From Dyella jiangningensis (GTDB lineage: Bacteria > Pseudomonadota > Gammaproteobacteria > Xanthomonadales > Rhodanobacteraceae), in NCBI RefSeq assembly GCF_003264855.1, contig NZ_NFZS01000002.1, positions 124,001 through 188,000 of the forward strand: a DNA stretch of 64,000 bases. The letters are read 5' to 3'. A program made the translations under genes and the position numbers. Under the pieces are notes generated by a model. The model did no database searches, was not told the DNA's origin, and was given only the letters and a program-made list of their open reading frames with translations. Below, piece after piece: positions 54,170-63,660 of this stretch. The stretch's first letter is position 1; each line of letters opens with the position of its first letter.

Positions 54170-55462
54170 ATGACTCTCCATTCGCGCTACCGTCACCAGG
54201 TGTGGCTCGCGGCAGGCGTGCGCACGCCTTTTTCCAAGGTGGATGGCGCACTGGCCAACTACGACGCCATCGCGCTCTCCGTGCCGGTCGTTCGCCACAT
54301 GCTGGACAGCCTGCCGGGCGGCAAAACGCCCGATGTCGCCGTGTGGGGCACCGTGGTGCCCAACCTCACCTGGAGCAATCTCGCACGCGAAGTGCTGATG
54401 GATGCGGGTGCGCCCGCCACCATCCCTGCCTTCTCCACCGTGATGGCCTGCTCCACCAGCATGATCGGCATGATCGAAGCCGCCGGCATGCTCGATGACG
54501 ACAGCATGCAGCTGGCTTTGGTGGGCGGCGTGGACAGCCTGAGCCGCATACAGCTCGGCCTCAACCAGCGGCTGTCGGACTGGATCCGCCGCTTCCAGAA
54601 GGCCCGCTCGGTCGGCGAGAAGGTGTCACACGCGCTGTCGCTGAAGTTCGGCGACATCAGCTTGTACATCCCCGGCATCGTCAACCGCACCAGCGGCCTG
54701 AGCATGGGCGAGCACACCGAGATCACCGCGAAGGAATGGCAACTCAAGCGCGACGACCAGGACCAGATCGCCTACGACAGCCATCGCCATGCCGTGGATG
54801 CGTGGAACCAGGGCTTCTTCGATGACCTGGTGATCCCCATCGGCGAGTTTCGCCGCGACAGCATTCCACGCGCGGATACCTCGCTGGAAAAACTCGCGAA
54901 GCTTCCACCGGCGTTCGATCGCACCAGCGGCCAGGGCACGCTCACGGCGGGCAATTCCTCGCCGCTCACCGACGGCGCCGCCAGCCTGTGGGTGGCGACC
55001 GAGCGTGGGCTCGATCGCCTGCCCAGCCATGTGCCACGCGTGAAACTGATCGACTGGGAGATCGCCGCCGTCGACTTCCGCACCGAGGGACTGCTGATGG
55101 CGCCGGCCTACGCGATTCCGCGGTTGCTGGCGCGCCACGGGCTGGCCTACCAGGACATCGGCCTGTGGGAAATCCACGAGGCGTTCGCGGCGCAGGTGCT
55201 TTCGCATATCGCGGCGCTGCAGAGCAGCGAGTTCCTCAAGCACAAGGCCGGTGTCGATCGCGAGTTCGGCGCGTTCCCTCGCGACCTGATGAATCCCAAC
55301 GGCGGCAGCCTCGCCCTTGGTCATCCGTTCGGCGCCACCGGCGCACGCATCCTCAGCCAGGCGGTGAAGGAACTCGCCGCGATGCCGCCCGGCACGCGCG
55401 CCATCGTCAGTATCTGCGCCGATGGCGGACAAGGCACAGTAGCCCTGCTCGAAGCGGGCTGA
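54170..55462 (+). CDS. Acetyl-CoA C-acyltransferase (thiolase, FadI-like)
   Basis: The 430-residue enzyme has all thiolase residues: the acylated Cys94 in MACSTSMIG, His in HEAFAAQV, His in LALGHPFGATG, and the deprotonating Cys in SICADGGQGT near the C-terminus. Thiolases cleave or condense acyl-CoA units in fatty-acid or polyhydroxyalkanoate metabolism. Length and the NLTWSNLAREV segment suit the FadI/long-chain beta-oxidation group, although the usual fadJ-type partner is not adjacent. A ribosome site (AGG in GCAGGTAGCC) lies upstream of ATG 54170. It is flanked by msrB and the amidohydrolase, with 57 bp before the latter. Confidence 0.9.
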   Translation: MTLHSRYRHQVWLAAGVRTPFSKVDGALANYDAIALSVPVVRHMLDSLPGGKTPDVAVWGTVVPNLTWSNLAREVLMDAGAPATIPAFSTVMACSTSMIGMIEAAGMLDDDSMQLALVGGVDSLSRIQLGLNQRLSDWIRRFQKARSVGEKVSHALSLKFGDISLYIPGIVNRTSGLSMGEHTEITAKEWQLKRDDQDQIAYDSHRHAVDAWNQGFFDDLVIPIGEFRRDSIPRADTSLEKLAKLPPAFDRTSGQGTLTAGNSSPLTDGAASLWVATERGLDRLPSHVPRVKLIDWEIAAVDFRTEGLLMAPAYAIPRLLARHGLAYQDIGLWEIHEAFAAQVLSHIAALQSSEFLKHKAGVDREFGAFPRDLMNPNGGSLALGHPFGATGARILSQAVKELAAMPPGTRAIVSICADGGQGTVALLEAG

Positions 55463-55519
55463 CCCACCGCGGCGAAAGCGTTTGCTAGGATGCCCCCACT
55501 TCATCGGTGGGGGAGCACC

Positions 55520-56950
55520 ATGGCACTGCAGCGATCGCTACGCGCGACGGTATTGGCGGGTTTGTTGACCTCGATGTCGGCCTTTGCGGCCGACAAGCCT
55601 GCGGCCGGCAGCGAGTTCGTGGCCTACGCGCAACCGGTGATTGCCTTCACCCACGCCACCGTCGTCGACGGCACCGGCGGCAAGGCGAAGAAGGACCAGA
55701 CGCTGCTGATCGACAAGGGCCGCATCGTCGCGCTGGACAAGGGCGGCCGCGTGAAGATTCCCGACGGCGACACCATCATCGACGCGAAGGGCAAGACGCT
55801 GCTGCCGGGCTTCGTGATGGTGCACGAACACATGTTCTATCCGGCCGGCGGCGTGGAATACAACGAGATGAGCTACAGCTTCCCGCGGCTGTATCTCGCG
55901 GGCGGCACCACCACGATGCGCACGGCGGGCTCGATGATGCCGTACGCCGACCTCAACGTGCGCGACGCCATTGCACGCGGCGACGCCATCGGACCTGACA
56001 TGGACGTGACCGGCCCTTACCTCAACGGCCCGGGCCTGCCGATTCCCGCGGTGCACTCGCTGAGCGGCGTGGACGACGCGGAGCGCACCGTCAATTACTG
56101 GGCGGATGAAGGCGTCACTTCGTACAAGGCCTACATGCAGATCACCCGCGCGGAGCTGCAGCGCGTCATCGACGTCGCCCACAAGCGCAACGCGAAGGTT
56201 ACTGCGCACCTGTGCTCGGTGACCTATCGCGAAGCAGTCGACATGGGCATCGACAACCTGGAGCATGGCTTCTTCGTCGCGACCGACTTCGTCAAGGACA
56301 AGCAGCCCGACGCATGCCCGCGCGGCACCGACGTGGCGCAATCGTTCGCCACGCTCGATCCCACGTCGCCGGAGGTGAAGGCGCTGATCAAGCTGATGAT
56401 CGACCACCACGTGGCGCTCACCTCCACGCTGACGGTATTCGAGACGTTCGTCACCGGCCGTCCGAAGGCGCCGCAAGGTGCGCTGGACCTGATGCTGCCC
56501 GAAGTGCGCACGCAGTACGAAGACAGCTGGAACAAGGTGCAGACGACCAAGGGACGATTCACTCCGGAGATCTACGCCAATCTCTCCCGTCTGGAGAAGC
56601 AGTACGCCGATGCGGGCGGCCTGCTGCTCGCCGGCACCGACCCGACCGGCTACGGCGGCGTGGTGCCAGGCTTCTCTTCCAAGCGCGAAGTCGAGCTGCT
56701 GGTGGAAGCCGGTTTCAGCTTCGAACAGGCGGTGAAGATCGCCACTTACAACGGCGCCAAGTACCTGGGCCGCGACAAGGAGGTCGGCACGCTCGCGGTC
56801 GGCAAGCGTGCCGATATCGCGGTGGTCGAGGGCGATCCACTGAAGAACGCCGGTGCGCTGGAACACATGCCGCTGGTCTTCAAGAACGGCGTCGGTTACG
56901 ACACGCAGAAGATCTTCAGCGCGATGCACGGCACCGTGGGCCTGCATTGA
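55520..56950 (+). CDS. Exported amidohydrolase (imidazolonepropionase-like)
   Basis: The 476-residue protein has a signal peptide (cleavage near SAFAADK), then an amidohydrolase TIM barrel. The metal-binding HEH at 102-104 lies in LLPGFVMVHEH; later ligands are in LEHGFFVATDF and the Asp in LLAGTDPTGYGG. The initial beta domain is VVDGTGGKAKKDQTLLI. It is related to prolidase-like and imidazolonepropionase-like exported enzymes. It would act in the periplasm on an amide, lactone or dipeptide. Start 55520 has GGGGGAG upstream (10 in-frame residues before it are discarded). It stands alone, 36 bp from the convergent mocA gene. Confidence 0.88.
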   Translation: MALQRSLRATVLAGLLTSMSAFAADKPAAGSEFVAYAQPVIAFTHATVVDGTGGKAKKDQTLLIDKGRIVALDKGGRVKIPDGDTIIDAKGKTLLPGFVMVHEHMFYPAGGVEYNEMSYSFPRLYLAGGTTTMRTAGSMMPYADLNVRDAIARGDAIGPDMDVTGPYLNGPGLPIPAVHSLSGVDDAERTVNYWADEGVTSYKAYMQITRAELQRVIDVAHKRNAKVTAHLCSVTYREAVDMGIDNLEHGFFVATDFVKDKQPDACPRGTDVAQSFATLDPTSPEVKALIKLMIDHHVALTSTLTVFETFVTGRPKAPQGALDLMLPEVRTQYEDSWNKVQTTKGRFTPEIYANLSRLEKQYADAGGLLLAGTDPTGYGGVVPGFSSKREVELLVEAGFSFEQAVKIATYNGAKYLGRDKEVGTLAVGKRADIAVVEGDPLKNAGALEHMPLVFKNGVGYDTQKIFSAMHGTVGLH

Positions 56951-56986
56951 AGGCCGTCCGCCTGCGCCTGAGCAGGCGGAGCGGCA

Positions 56987-57613
56987 TCATCGATCCGGTT
57001 GCTCGAGGCGATACCTGGCCAGCCACCTTGCGTGGTCGGCCGGCGTGTCGATATCGAAAGCGGCGGCCGGCAGGTCATGGGCATCGACCCGTTCGGCATA
57101 CGTGTCCAGCAATGCACGCGCTCCATGCGTTCCGTGGAGCGCCGCGAGTTCATCGAAGCAAAACCGTGGAAACAGGCAGGGCGGTCCCAGATGGCCGTCG
57201 TAGCGCGCAGCAAGGATGCGATCGGGGCGACGGGCATGCGCCTTCAGCATCCGCGCGAGATCCGTCGCGTCGATCGAGGGCTGATCCGCTAGCAGCAGCA
57301 TGACGGACGTCAATGAGGGCGCCTGCTCCGCGATCGCGCGGACACCGGCCGCCAACGATCCGCCCATGCCGCTCGACCAGTCCCGGTGCTCGATCACCTG
57401 GACGTCCAAATCACCGAGGCTCGCCAGCACCTGCTCATGATAGGCGCCGGTGACCACCACCACCGGTGACAGCACGGCCGCGACGGCGGCCATCGCCATG
57501 CGTCGCACCATGGGTTCACCATCGAGCATCAACAGCTGTTTGGGTGCGCCGAACCGGCTGGCGTTACCCGCTGCCAACAGCACCGCACCGATGGTGGCGC
57601 TGGCAGACGTCAT
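56987..57613 (-). CDS. mocA: Molybdenum cofactor cytidylyltransferase (MocA family)
   Basis: A 208-residue nucleotidyltransferase. The N-terminal loop LAAGNASRFGAPKQLL binds CTP, with ADQPSI as the metal-binding Asp further on. It makes the cytosine dinucleotide form of the molybdenum cofactor required by xanthine-oxidase-family enzymes that use MCD. Its start overlaps the end of xdhC by four bases, so the two are coupled. With the divergent iorA/iorB genes it forms a maturation and enzyme set. The ending (DHARWLARYRLEQPDR) is unremarkable. The alternative is a GTP-type MobA, but the pairing favours MocA. Confidence 0.87.
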   Translation of the reverse strand: MTSASATIGAVLLAAGNASRFGAPKQLLMLDGEPMVRRMAMAAVAAVLSPVVVVTGAYHEQVLASLGDLDVQVIEHRDWSSGMGGSLAAGVRAIAEQAPSLTSVMLLLADQPSIDATDLARMLKAHARRPDRILAARYDGHLGPPCLFPRFCFDELAALHGTHGARALLDTYAERVDAHDLPAAAFDIDTPADHARWLARYRLEQPDR

Positions 57614-58701
57614 GCGTGGATGGGCGTACCCGTTCGTGACAGCAATCCGCCTTGCTTGCCATTGCGCAGCGCGAGGATCTCCGCCGCCACGGCAAGCGCG
57701 ATCTCCTGGGGCGTTTCCGAACCCACGTCCAGCCCGGCCGGTACGTGCAGGCGCGGGTCGACCCGCGCCAACGCGCTGGTGATCTGCGCGGCGCGCTGGC
57801 GCGAACCGATCACGCCGATGTAGCCCACCCCGCTGTCGAGCAGCGCGGCGACATAGTCGAGGTCACGCTCCAGTCGATGCGTCATCACGACGGCCGACGT
57901 CATGGCGTCGAGCACCACCTGCGTGGCCAGGGAACGTGCGGACGCCCCGATACGGTGGATGCCGCCGTCGGTATCGCCGCCTGCCTGCGCGGGATCGACC
58001 AGGGTCGTGCGCCAACCCAGTTGCATCGACAGTTCGCCCAGCATGCGCGCGCCGATCCCATCGCCGATCACGACCAGCGCATGCGGAGGCCGCAATGGCT
58101 CGATGAGTACGTCGTAATGCCTGGCATCACTTTCTACCCGGATGGATGTCGCCGCCATGGCATGGGCCGGGCGCAGAACGGCTTCGATGCGTGAGCGCAA
58201 TGCATCGTCGTCGATGTCGCTCCAGGCCATGTCGTCGCTCCATACCGTGCGCCATGGTCGTGGAGAAACCGGTTGTCCATCGACGGCATAGATCGTGGCG
58301 AGCGCGCCGGTACAACGTCGCTCCCGCAATCGCGCCATCGCTTCCAGGAATCGCAGGTCTCCTTCGCCGCGCAGAGGCTCGATCAACACATCGAGCTCAC
58401 CGCCGCAGCCGGTTTCCAGCATCACGTCGTAGTTCGCATCGCGCCCGTAGGACACCAGCTGCGCCTCGCCGTCCTCCATCACCTGCTGCGCGCGCCACAC
58501 GATATCGCGCTGGGGACAGCCACCGGACAGCTCGCAGACCAGGCCTCCATCGCGCCGTACCAACATGCTCGCGCCCGCCCGGCGGAACGTCGAGCCACGT
58601 GTCTGGGTAATGGTTGCCAGCGCCGCGGACGGCGCACCGGAAGCCAAAGGCAACGCCCGCGCGGCGCGGTACAACGAGTCGAACTCTTGGGCGACGTTCA
58701 T
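57610..58701 (-). CDS. xdhC: XdhC/CoxI-family molybdenum cofactor maturation protein
   Basis: The 363-residue protein has the XdhC N-terminal domain (ALATITQTRGSTFRRAGASM, then LSGGCPQRDI) and a C-terminal Rossmann domain (LVVIGDGIGARMLGELSMQLGW, and YIGVIGSRQRAAQI). XdhC proteins bind and sulfurate the molybdenum cofactor before insertion into xanthine-dehydrogenase-like enzymes. It lies divergent to iorA with a 254-bp gap and runs into mocA. It supports the view that the iorB product carries a sulfido-ligated, MCD-type cofactor. Confidence 0.92.
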   Translation of the reverse strand: MNVAQEFDSLYRAARALPLASGAPSAALATITQTRGSTFRRAGASMLVRRDGGLVCELSGGCPQRDIVWRAQQVMEDGEAQLVSYGRDANYDVMLETGCGGELDVLIEPLRGEGDLRFLEAMARLRERRCTGALATIYAVDGQPVSPRPWRTVWSDDMAWSDIDDDALRSRIEAVLRPAHAMAATSIRVESDARHYDVLIEPLRPPHALVVIGDGIGARMLGELSMQLGWRTTLVDPAQAGGDTDGGIHRIGASARSLATQVVLDAMTSAVVMTHRLERDLDYVAALLDSGVGYIGVIGSRQRAAQITSALARVDPRLHVPAGLDVGSETPQEIALAVAAEILALRNGKQGGLLSRTGTPIHA

Positions 58702-58890
58702 GGCTCGGGGTCGTCAGGATCCGGCCATGATGTTGCGTCATAACGGGGCAACGGCGCCAGCTTTCGCACCAAGCCCGATGCCCGGCACCTTCACTTGTCT
58801 TTTCTCTCGCGAAGAGGAAGATGCGTCGAGGTCTTTGCCTGGCGGCTCGTACGCGACAGCCCCGCGATGACCATGCGCAAACGACCATCG

Positions 58891-58923
58891 ACGCATGTCG
58901 CAGGAAGTTGCCGCGACATGCGT
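58891..58923. repeat. Perfect 11-bp inverted repeat upstream of iorA
   Basis: The arms ACGCATGTCGC (58891-58901) and GCGACATGCGT (58913-58923) are exact complements separated by 11 bases, so their centres are two helical turns apart. The element sits 32 bp before the iorA start and about 190 bp before xdhC. It fits a dimeric regulator site controlling the molybdo-hydroxylase genes, or a leader hairpin in the iorA message. Confidence 0.6.
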
Positions 58924-58955
58924 AGCCGGCACACCACGCCAGAAGGGAGCTCCGC

Positions 58956-59435
58956 ATGATCGCCCTTACCATCAACGGGCATGACACCCAGGTCGACGTG
59001 CCCGACGACATGCCACTGCTGTGGGTGCTGCGTGACGTGGTCGGGCTCACCGGCACCAAGTTCGGTTGCGGCATCGCCCAATGCGGTGCCTGTACGGTGC
59101 ACCTGGACGGACAGGCCATACGCTCGTGCGTCCTTCCGGTAAGCGGTGCCGTCGGCAAGAAGATCACCACTATCGAAGGCATCGGCGACACCGACGTCGG
59201 CAAGCGCGTGCAACAGGCATGGCTGGGCGTCGAGGTGGCGCAATGCGGCTACTGCCAGACCGGCCAGATCATGAGCGCTACCGCGCTGCTCGCGCAGAAG
59301 CCCTCACCCACCGACGCGGATATCGATACGGCGATGTCGGGCAACCTTTGCCGCTGCGGCACTTATGTACGCATCCGCGCCGCGATCAAGCAGGCCGCCA
59401 CGGGCACGACCGTCGTACCGCAGACCATCGCCTGA
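58956..59435 (+). CDS. iorA: (2Fe-2S)-binding small subunit of a molybdo-hydroxylase (IorA-like)
   Basis: A 159-residue electron-transfer subunit with two iron-sulfur clusters. The plant-ferredoxin-type cluster uses Cys38, Cys43, Cys46 and Cys58 ([16 protein letters not shown]); the all-alpha domain cluster uses Cys97, Cys100, Cys132 and Cys134 (QCGYCQTGQ and CRCGTY). This is the layout of isoquinoline 1-oxidoreductase and CO-dehydrogenase-like small subunits. It passes electrons from the molybdenum site of the next gene product to the cytochrome. GGGAG lies upstream of the start. iorB follows 37 bp later. Confidence 0.92.
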   Translation: MIALTINGHDTQVDVPDDMPLLWVLRDVVGLTGTKFGCGIAQCGACTVHLDGQAIRSCVLPVSGAVGKKITTIEGIGDTDVGKRVQQAWLGVEVAQCGYCQTGQIMSATALLAQKPSPTDADIDTAMSGNLCRCGTYVRIRAAIKQAATGTTVVPQTIA

Positions 59436-59472
59436 ACTGCACTCCCACCCTCGCAACGCTCGAGAGGCAGCC

Positions 59473-61761
59473 ATGAATCTTCGCGTTCCACCTTCGCCGC
59501 AAGACGCGGACCTGCAGAGCCCTTCGCGCCGGGAGCTGATCAAGCGCGGCGGCCTGGTGGTGGCCTTCATGTGGCTGGGCGGTGCCGGTCGCGTATGGGG
59601 GTTGTCGGACAGCGAACGCGTCGACGCGAGCCACCCCGCGTTCGCGCCCAACGCCTTCGTGCGCGTCGGCAACGACGGCAGCATCCAGCTGGTGATGCCG
59701 ACCGTGGAGATGGGGCAAGGTTCGTACACCGGCCAGGCCACCCTGCTGGCGGAGGAGCTGGACGTCGGCCTCGACCAGATCACGGTCGAGCACGCGCCGG
59801 CCAATCGCAAGCTGTATGCCAATCCGCTGCTCGGCGAACAGGCGACCGGTGGATCCACCACCATCCGCTTCTGCTGGACATCGCTGCGCAACGCCGGTGC
59901 AGCGGCGCGCTCCATGCTGGTCGCGGCGGCCGCGCAGCGCTGGAAGGTCGACGACGCCTCGCAATGCACGGTGGCGCGCGGCGTGGTCACTCACGCTGCC
60001 AGCAACCGCACGCTGCGCTATGCCGAACTTGCCGACGCCGCGGCCAAGGTGCCGATGCCCGACAAGGTCACGCCGAAGGACCCCAAGGACTTCCAGCTGA
60101 TCGGCAAGCCCTTGCGTCGCGTGGATACGCCGGCGAAGGTCGACGGCACCCTGCCCTTCGGCATCGACATCCGCGTGCCGGGCATGAAGGTCGCCACCGT
60201 GCGCGCCAGCCCTACCTTCGGCGGCAAGCTCGCCTCGGTGGACGACACGCGCGCACGCGCCATACCGGGCGTGCTCAAGGTGGTGAAGATCGACAACGCG
60301 GTGGCGGTGATAGGCGAGCACTTCTGGGCCGCCAAGCAGGGCCTGGAAGCGCTCGACATCACCTGGGACCGCGGCGCCAACGCCAACTTCAGCACCGAGC
60401 AGTTGTTCAAGGACATGGCGGAAGCTTCCGAGCATGGCAAGCCCATCCTCGGCCGCGAAGTCGGGCACGTGGACAACGTGAAGGGCAAGGTGGTCTCCGC
60501 CACCTACCAGTTGCCCTTGCTTGCCCATGCGACGATGGAGCCGATCAATACCACCGTCCACGTGCGCCCGGACAGCTGCGAGATCTGGGTCGGCACGCAG
60601 GTGCCCGCGCGTTGCGCCGACGTCGCGGCGAAGGTCACCGGCTTGCCGCCGGAAAGCATCACGGTGCACAACCAGTACCTCGGTGGCGGTTTCGGCCGGC
60701 GCCTGTTCGAGGATTCGGTGGAACAGGCGGTCGCCATCGCCAAGCAGGTGGATTTTCCGGTCAAGATCATCTGGACGCGCGAGGAAGACATCGCGCAGGA
60801 CCGCTATCGCCCCGCCTACTACGACCGCATTTCGGCCACGCTCGACGACAACGGCAAGCCGGTTGCATGGACCGACCGCACCACGGGCGCCTCCGTGCTC
60901 GCCACGTTTGCGCCGGGCGCGATGGGCAAGAACGGCCTGGACGGCGATCTGGTGGAATGCTCGGCGGAGCTTCCCTATGCCATACCGAACATGCGGGTGG
61001 ACTGGGTGCGCCACGACATGCCCGAAGGGCTCGCGGTCGGCTGGTGGCGCGGCGTGGGCCCCACGCATAACGTGTTCGTGGTCGAAAGCTTCGTGGATGA
61101 ACTCGCGCATGCCGCCGGCAAGGATCCGGTGGCCTATCGGCGCGACATGGTGAGCGACAACCCGCGCGCCAAGGCGGTATTGGAGTTGGCCGCCCAGAAG
61201 GTCGGCTGGGGCCAGGGCTCGCTGCCGCCACGCCATGGCCGCGGCGTGGCGCTGGCGGCGCCGTTCGGAAGCTACCTGTGCGTAGTGATGGATGTGGAAG
61301 TGTCGCCGCAGGGCGTGATTTCCATGAAGCGCGCCGTGGCTGCTGTCGATTGCGGCTGGGTGGTGAACCCCAACACGGTGGAAGCGCAGATCCAGGGCGG
61401 CCTGGTATTTGGCTGGAGCGCTGCGCTGTACAGCGGCATCACGCTGAAGAACGGCGCGGTGGAGCAGCGCAACTTCAACGACTACCGCGTGCTTCGCCTC
61501 AACGAAACGCCGGAGATCGAAGTACACATCCTGCCGAGTACGGAGAAGCCCGGCGGCATCGGCGAAACCGGCACGGTGATGGCCATGCCCGCGTTGACCA
61601 ACGCCATCTTCGCCGCCACCGGCGTACGCATACGGACGCTCCCGATCGATCGCGGCGCGCTCGTGCAGGACCAGAACGCACTCAAGGCCGTGCTCACGGC
61701 CACCACGACGGAGGAATCCGGGCATGGTGACGCCATCGACATGGCGAGGAGGCTCGCATGA
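59473..61761 (+). CDS. iorB: Molybdopterin-binding catalytic subunit (IorB / isoquinoline 1-oxidoreductase beta type)
   Basis: The 762-residue periplasmic molybdo-hydroxylase catalytic subunit has a twin-arginine-like N-terminus (SRRELIKRGGLVVAFM). Two lobes follow. Cofactor-binding segments are GGGFGRR, QGSYTGQATLLAEEL and GGIGETGT near the C-terminus, where Glu is catalytic. The family hydroxylates N-heterocycles or oxidises aldehydes. Its C-terminus (ending DMARRLA) overlaps the cytochrome start by four bases. Start at 59473 is selected because the signal begins there; earlier in-frame residues would overlap iorA. The single-polypeptide form without a FAD subunit implies electrons go to the haem protein. 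Confidence 0.92.
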   Translation: MNLRVPPSPQDADLQSPSRRELIKRGGLVVAFMWLGGAGRVWGLSDSERVDASHPAFAPNAFVRVGNDGSIQLVMPTVEMGQGSYTGQATLLAEELDVGLDQITVEHAPANRKLYANPLLGEQATGGSTTIRFCWTSLRNAGAAARSMLVAAAAQRWKVDDASQCTVARGVVTHAASNRTLRYAELADAAAKVPMPDKVTPKDPKDFQLIGKPLRRVDTPAKVDGTLPFGIDIRVPGMKVATVRASPTFGGKLASVDDTRARAIPGVLKVVKIDNAVAVIGEHFWAAKQGLEALDITWDRGANANFSTEQLFKDMAEASEHGKPILGREVGHVDNVKGKVVSATYQLPLLAHATMEPINTTVHVRPDSCEIWVGTQVPARCADVAAKVTGLPPESITVHNQYLGGGFGRRLFEDSVEQAVAIAKQVDFPVKIIWTREEDIAQDRYRPAYYDRISATLDDNGKPVAWTDRTTGASVLATFAPGAMGKNGLDGDLVECSAELPYAIPNMRVDWVRHDMPEGLAVGWWRGVGPTHNVFVVESFVDELAHAAGKDPVAYRRDMVSDNPRAKAVLELAAQKVGWGQGSLPPRHGRGVALAAPFGSYLCVVMDVEVSPQGVISMKRAVAAVDCGWVVNPNTVEAQIQGGLVFGWSAALYSGITLKNGAVEQRNFNDYRVLRLNETPEIEVHILPSTEKPGGIGETGTVMAMPALTNAIFAATGVRIRTLPIDRGALVQDQNALKAVLTATTTEESGHGDAIDMARRLA

Positions 61762-63059
61762 AGATCGGGCGCATCATCGGTGCACTCGTCGGCCTGATCG
61801 TGCTGGTGGGCATCGTCTTCACCGCCTATGCCCTGCTCACCGTGACGCAGGGCGGCGACGAGAACGCGAAACAGCCGTCCGTGGCGGGCGCGCCCGCCGA
61901 TATCACCGACCCGAAGGCGCGCGGCGAATACCTCACGCGTGCGGCCGATTGCGCGGCCTGCCACACCGTGCCCGGCGGCCAGCCCTTTGCCGGCGGCGTG
62001 CCGTTCAAGCTGCCGTTCGGCACCCTCTATTCCTCCAACATCACCGCGGACAAGGACACCGGCATCGGCAAATGGAGCGATGACGATTTCGTGCGCGCGA
62101 TGCATGCCGGCGTCGACAAGGACGGCCATCCGCTGTATCCGGCGTTTCCGTATACCTCGTACACCGCGCTGAGCCGCGACGACATCCTCGCCATCAAGGC
62201 CTACCTCTTCAGCCTGCCTGTCGCGCATGCGCCCGCCCGGGCCAACGAACTGTCGTTCCCGTACAACCAGCGCTGGGCCATCAGCCTGTGGAACGCGATG
62301 TTCCTGAAGAAGCAGCGCTTCGAGCCGCAAGCTGGCAAGCCGGAAGCGTGGAATCGAGGCGCCTACCTCGCCACCGCCCTTGGTCATTGCGGCGAGTGCC
62401 ACACGCCGAGAAACGCCGCGTTCGCGTTGAAGCATGGCGAAGCGCTCGCCGGCGCCGAACTGCAAGGCTGGAAGGCCTACAACATCACCTCCGACAAGGA
62501 CCACGGGGTTGGCGCGTGGACCGATCAGGAGCTGGCCGATTACCTCGCCAAGGGACACGCCGCCGGCCGCGGCACGGCCTCCGGGCCGATGGGCGAAGTG
62601 GTGGAGAACAGCCTGCAGTACCTCACGCCGGCCGATCTTTCCGCGCTGGTTGCCTATCTACGCGACGTGCCTGCGCGTCAGGGCGGCGTTTCCACGGCTC
62701 CCGCCGCCACGGCCGCTGCACCGGCAACAGCCAACGCAACGGCGGGATTGGGCGAGCAGCTGTTCGTCGGCGCCTGTGCCGGCTGCCATCTCGACAACGG
62801 ACAAGGACGACAGAGCGAATACGCCTCGCTCGCGGGCATGCGCTCCGTGCGGGACCCACACGCCACCAACCTCACGCAGATCGTGCTTGGCGGCTCGCGC
62901 TTGAGCGTCGGAAACCAGCATGCCTTCATGCCCTCGTTCGGCGAGGCTTATACCGACGCCGAGATCGCCGCGCTGTCCAACTACGTGCTGAGCCACTTCG
63001 GCGGCCAGCCGGGCACGCTCAGCGCGTCGGACGTGGCTGAACGCAGGAAGGGACAGTAG
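61758..63059 (+). CDS. Membrane-anchored tri-haem cytochrome c, electron acceptor of the molybdo-hydroxylase
   Basis: The 433-residue protein has an N-terminal membrane helix (about residues 8-28) and three haem-binding CxxCH sites: CAACH 65-69, CGECH 211-215 and CAGCH 340-344, each in its own cytochrome c domain. An Ala/Pro/Thr-rich linker separates domains two and three (314-330). This is the standard third subunit of alcohol/aldehyde dehydrogenase-type periplasmic oxidoreductases, carrying electrons to the respiratory chain. It overlaps iorB by four bases, so the three genes form one operon. A hairpin with 7-bp arms around a long loop (63059-63121) follows. Confidence 0.92.
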   Translation: MKIGRIIGALVGLIVLVGIVFTAYALLTVTQGGDENAKQPSVAGAPADITDPKARGEYLTRAADCAACHTVPGGQPFAGGVPFKLPFGTLYSSNITADKDTGIGKWSDDDFVRAMHAGVDKDGHPLYPAFPYTSYTALSRDDILAIKAYLFSLPVAHAPARANELSFPYNQRWAISLWNAMFLKKQRFEPQAGKPEAWNRGAYLATALGHCGECHTPRNAAFALKHGEALAGAELQGWKAYNITSDKDHGVGAWTDQELADYLAKGHAAGRGTASGPMGEVVENSLQYLTPADLSALVAYLRDVPARQGGVSTAPAATAAAPATANATAGLGEQLFVGACAGCHLDNGQGRQSEYASLAGMRSVRDPHATNLTQIVLGGSRLSVGNQHAFMPSFGEAYTDAEIAALSNYVLSHFGGQPGTLSASDVAERRKGQ

Positions 63060-63159
63060 CTCGGCGCACGTTTCTAGCGACTCCTGCACGAGCGGTTCAC
63101 GGCGCGGGTACGTAGCCGAGCGCAGCGTAGACAACCACGCCATTGCCTGGAATCGCGAC

Positions 63160-63549
63160 ATGCGCCTACGTTCCGTCGTCATCGGCATCGCTTTCATCAT
63201 GTCATCCGCCTGCTTTGCGCAGGCGGCGCCTCCGGCCGGCGCGGGCACCGTGCCGACGCCACGCGAACCCACGATGCCCATGCCGATGCACGATCCCAAG
63301 AACCCGAGCCGCGTGATTCCTTCGCCCAGCGCAGGCGACCAGCAACTGGCGGCCAACGTGCAGCAGACACTTCAACGCGACAACTCGTTGTCACCCGCGG
63401 GTCGCCAGGTGAAGGTCATCGCCTCGGACGGCGCCGTCGTCCTGCGTGGTCCCGTCGCCAACGACGCGGAAAAGGCGAAGATCGACTCCGTCGTGCGCGG
63501 CCTTCCCGGCGTCAAGGAAGTCACCAACGAGCTCGACGTCAAACGGTAA
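63160..63549 (+). CDS. Periplasmic BON-domain protein
   Basis: A 129-residue protein with a signal peptide (ending SACFAQAA), a Pro-rich linker with repeated Pro/Met (MPMPMHDPKNPS) and a BON domain from about residue 58 (QQLAANVQQTLQRDN, then VKVIASDGAVVLRGPVAN and GLPGVKEVTNELDV). BON domains occur in OsmY and attach to phospholipid or membrane surfaces; such proteins respond to osmotic or envelope stress. It is transcribed alone downstream of the cytochrome operon, 100 bp away. A named function is not assigned. Confidence 0.87.
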   Translation: MRLRSVVIGIAFIMSSACFAQAAPPAGAGTVPTPREPTMPMPMHDPKNPSRVIPSPSAGDQQLAANVQQTLQRDNSLSPAGRQVKVIASDGAVVLRGPVANDAEKAKIDSVVRGLPGVKEVTNELDVKR

Positions 63550-63660
63550 CCCCTCCGTCATATCGCTCGCCGCGTCATAGCGAACGCTGCAGCGCGCCAT
63601 GACAATGCATCCACACCTGCGCATGCACGATGCCTCTTTCCGTGCGGCGAAGGTGGCGTG

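Noticed and set aside
59386-61725. 779-codon leftward open frame
   Set aside because: Antisense to iorB; the iorB frame has complete cofactor motifs.
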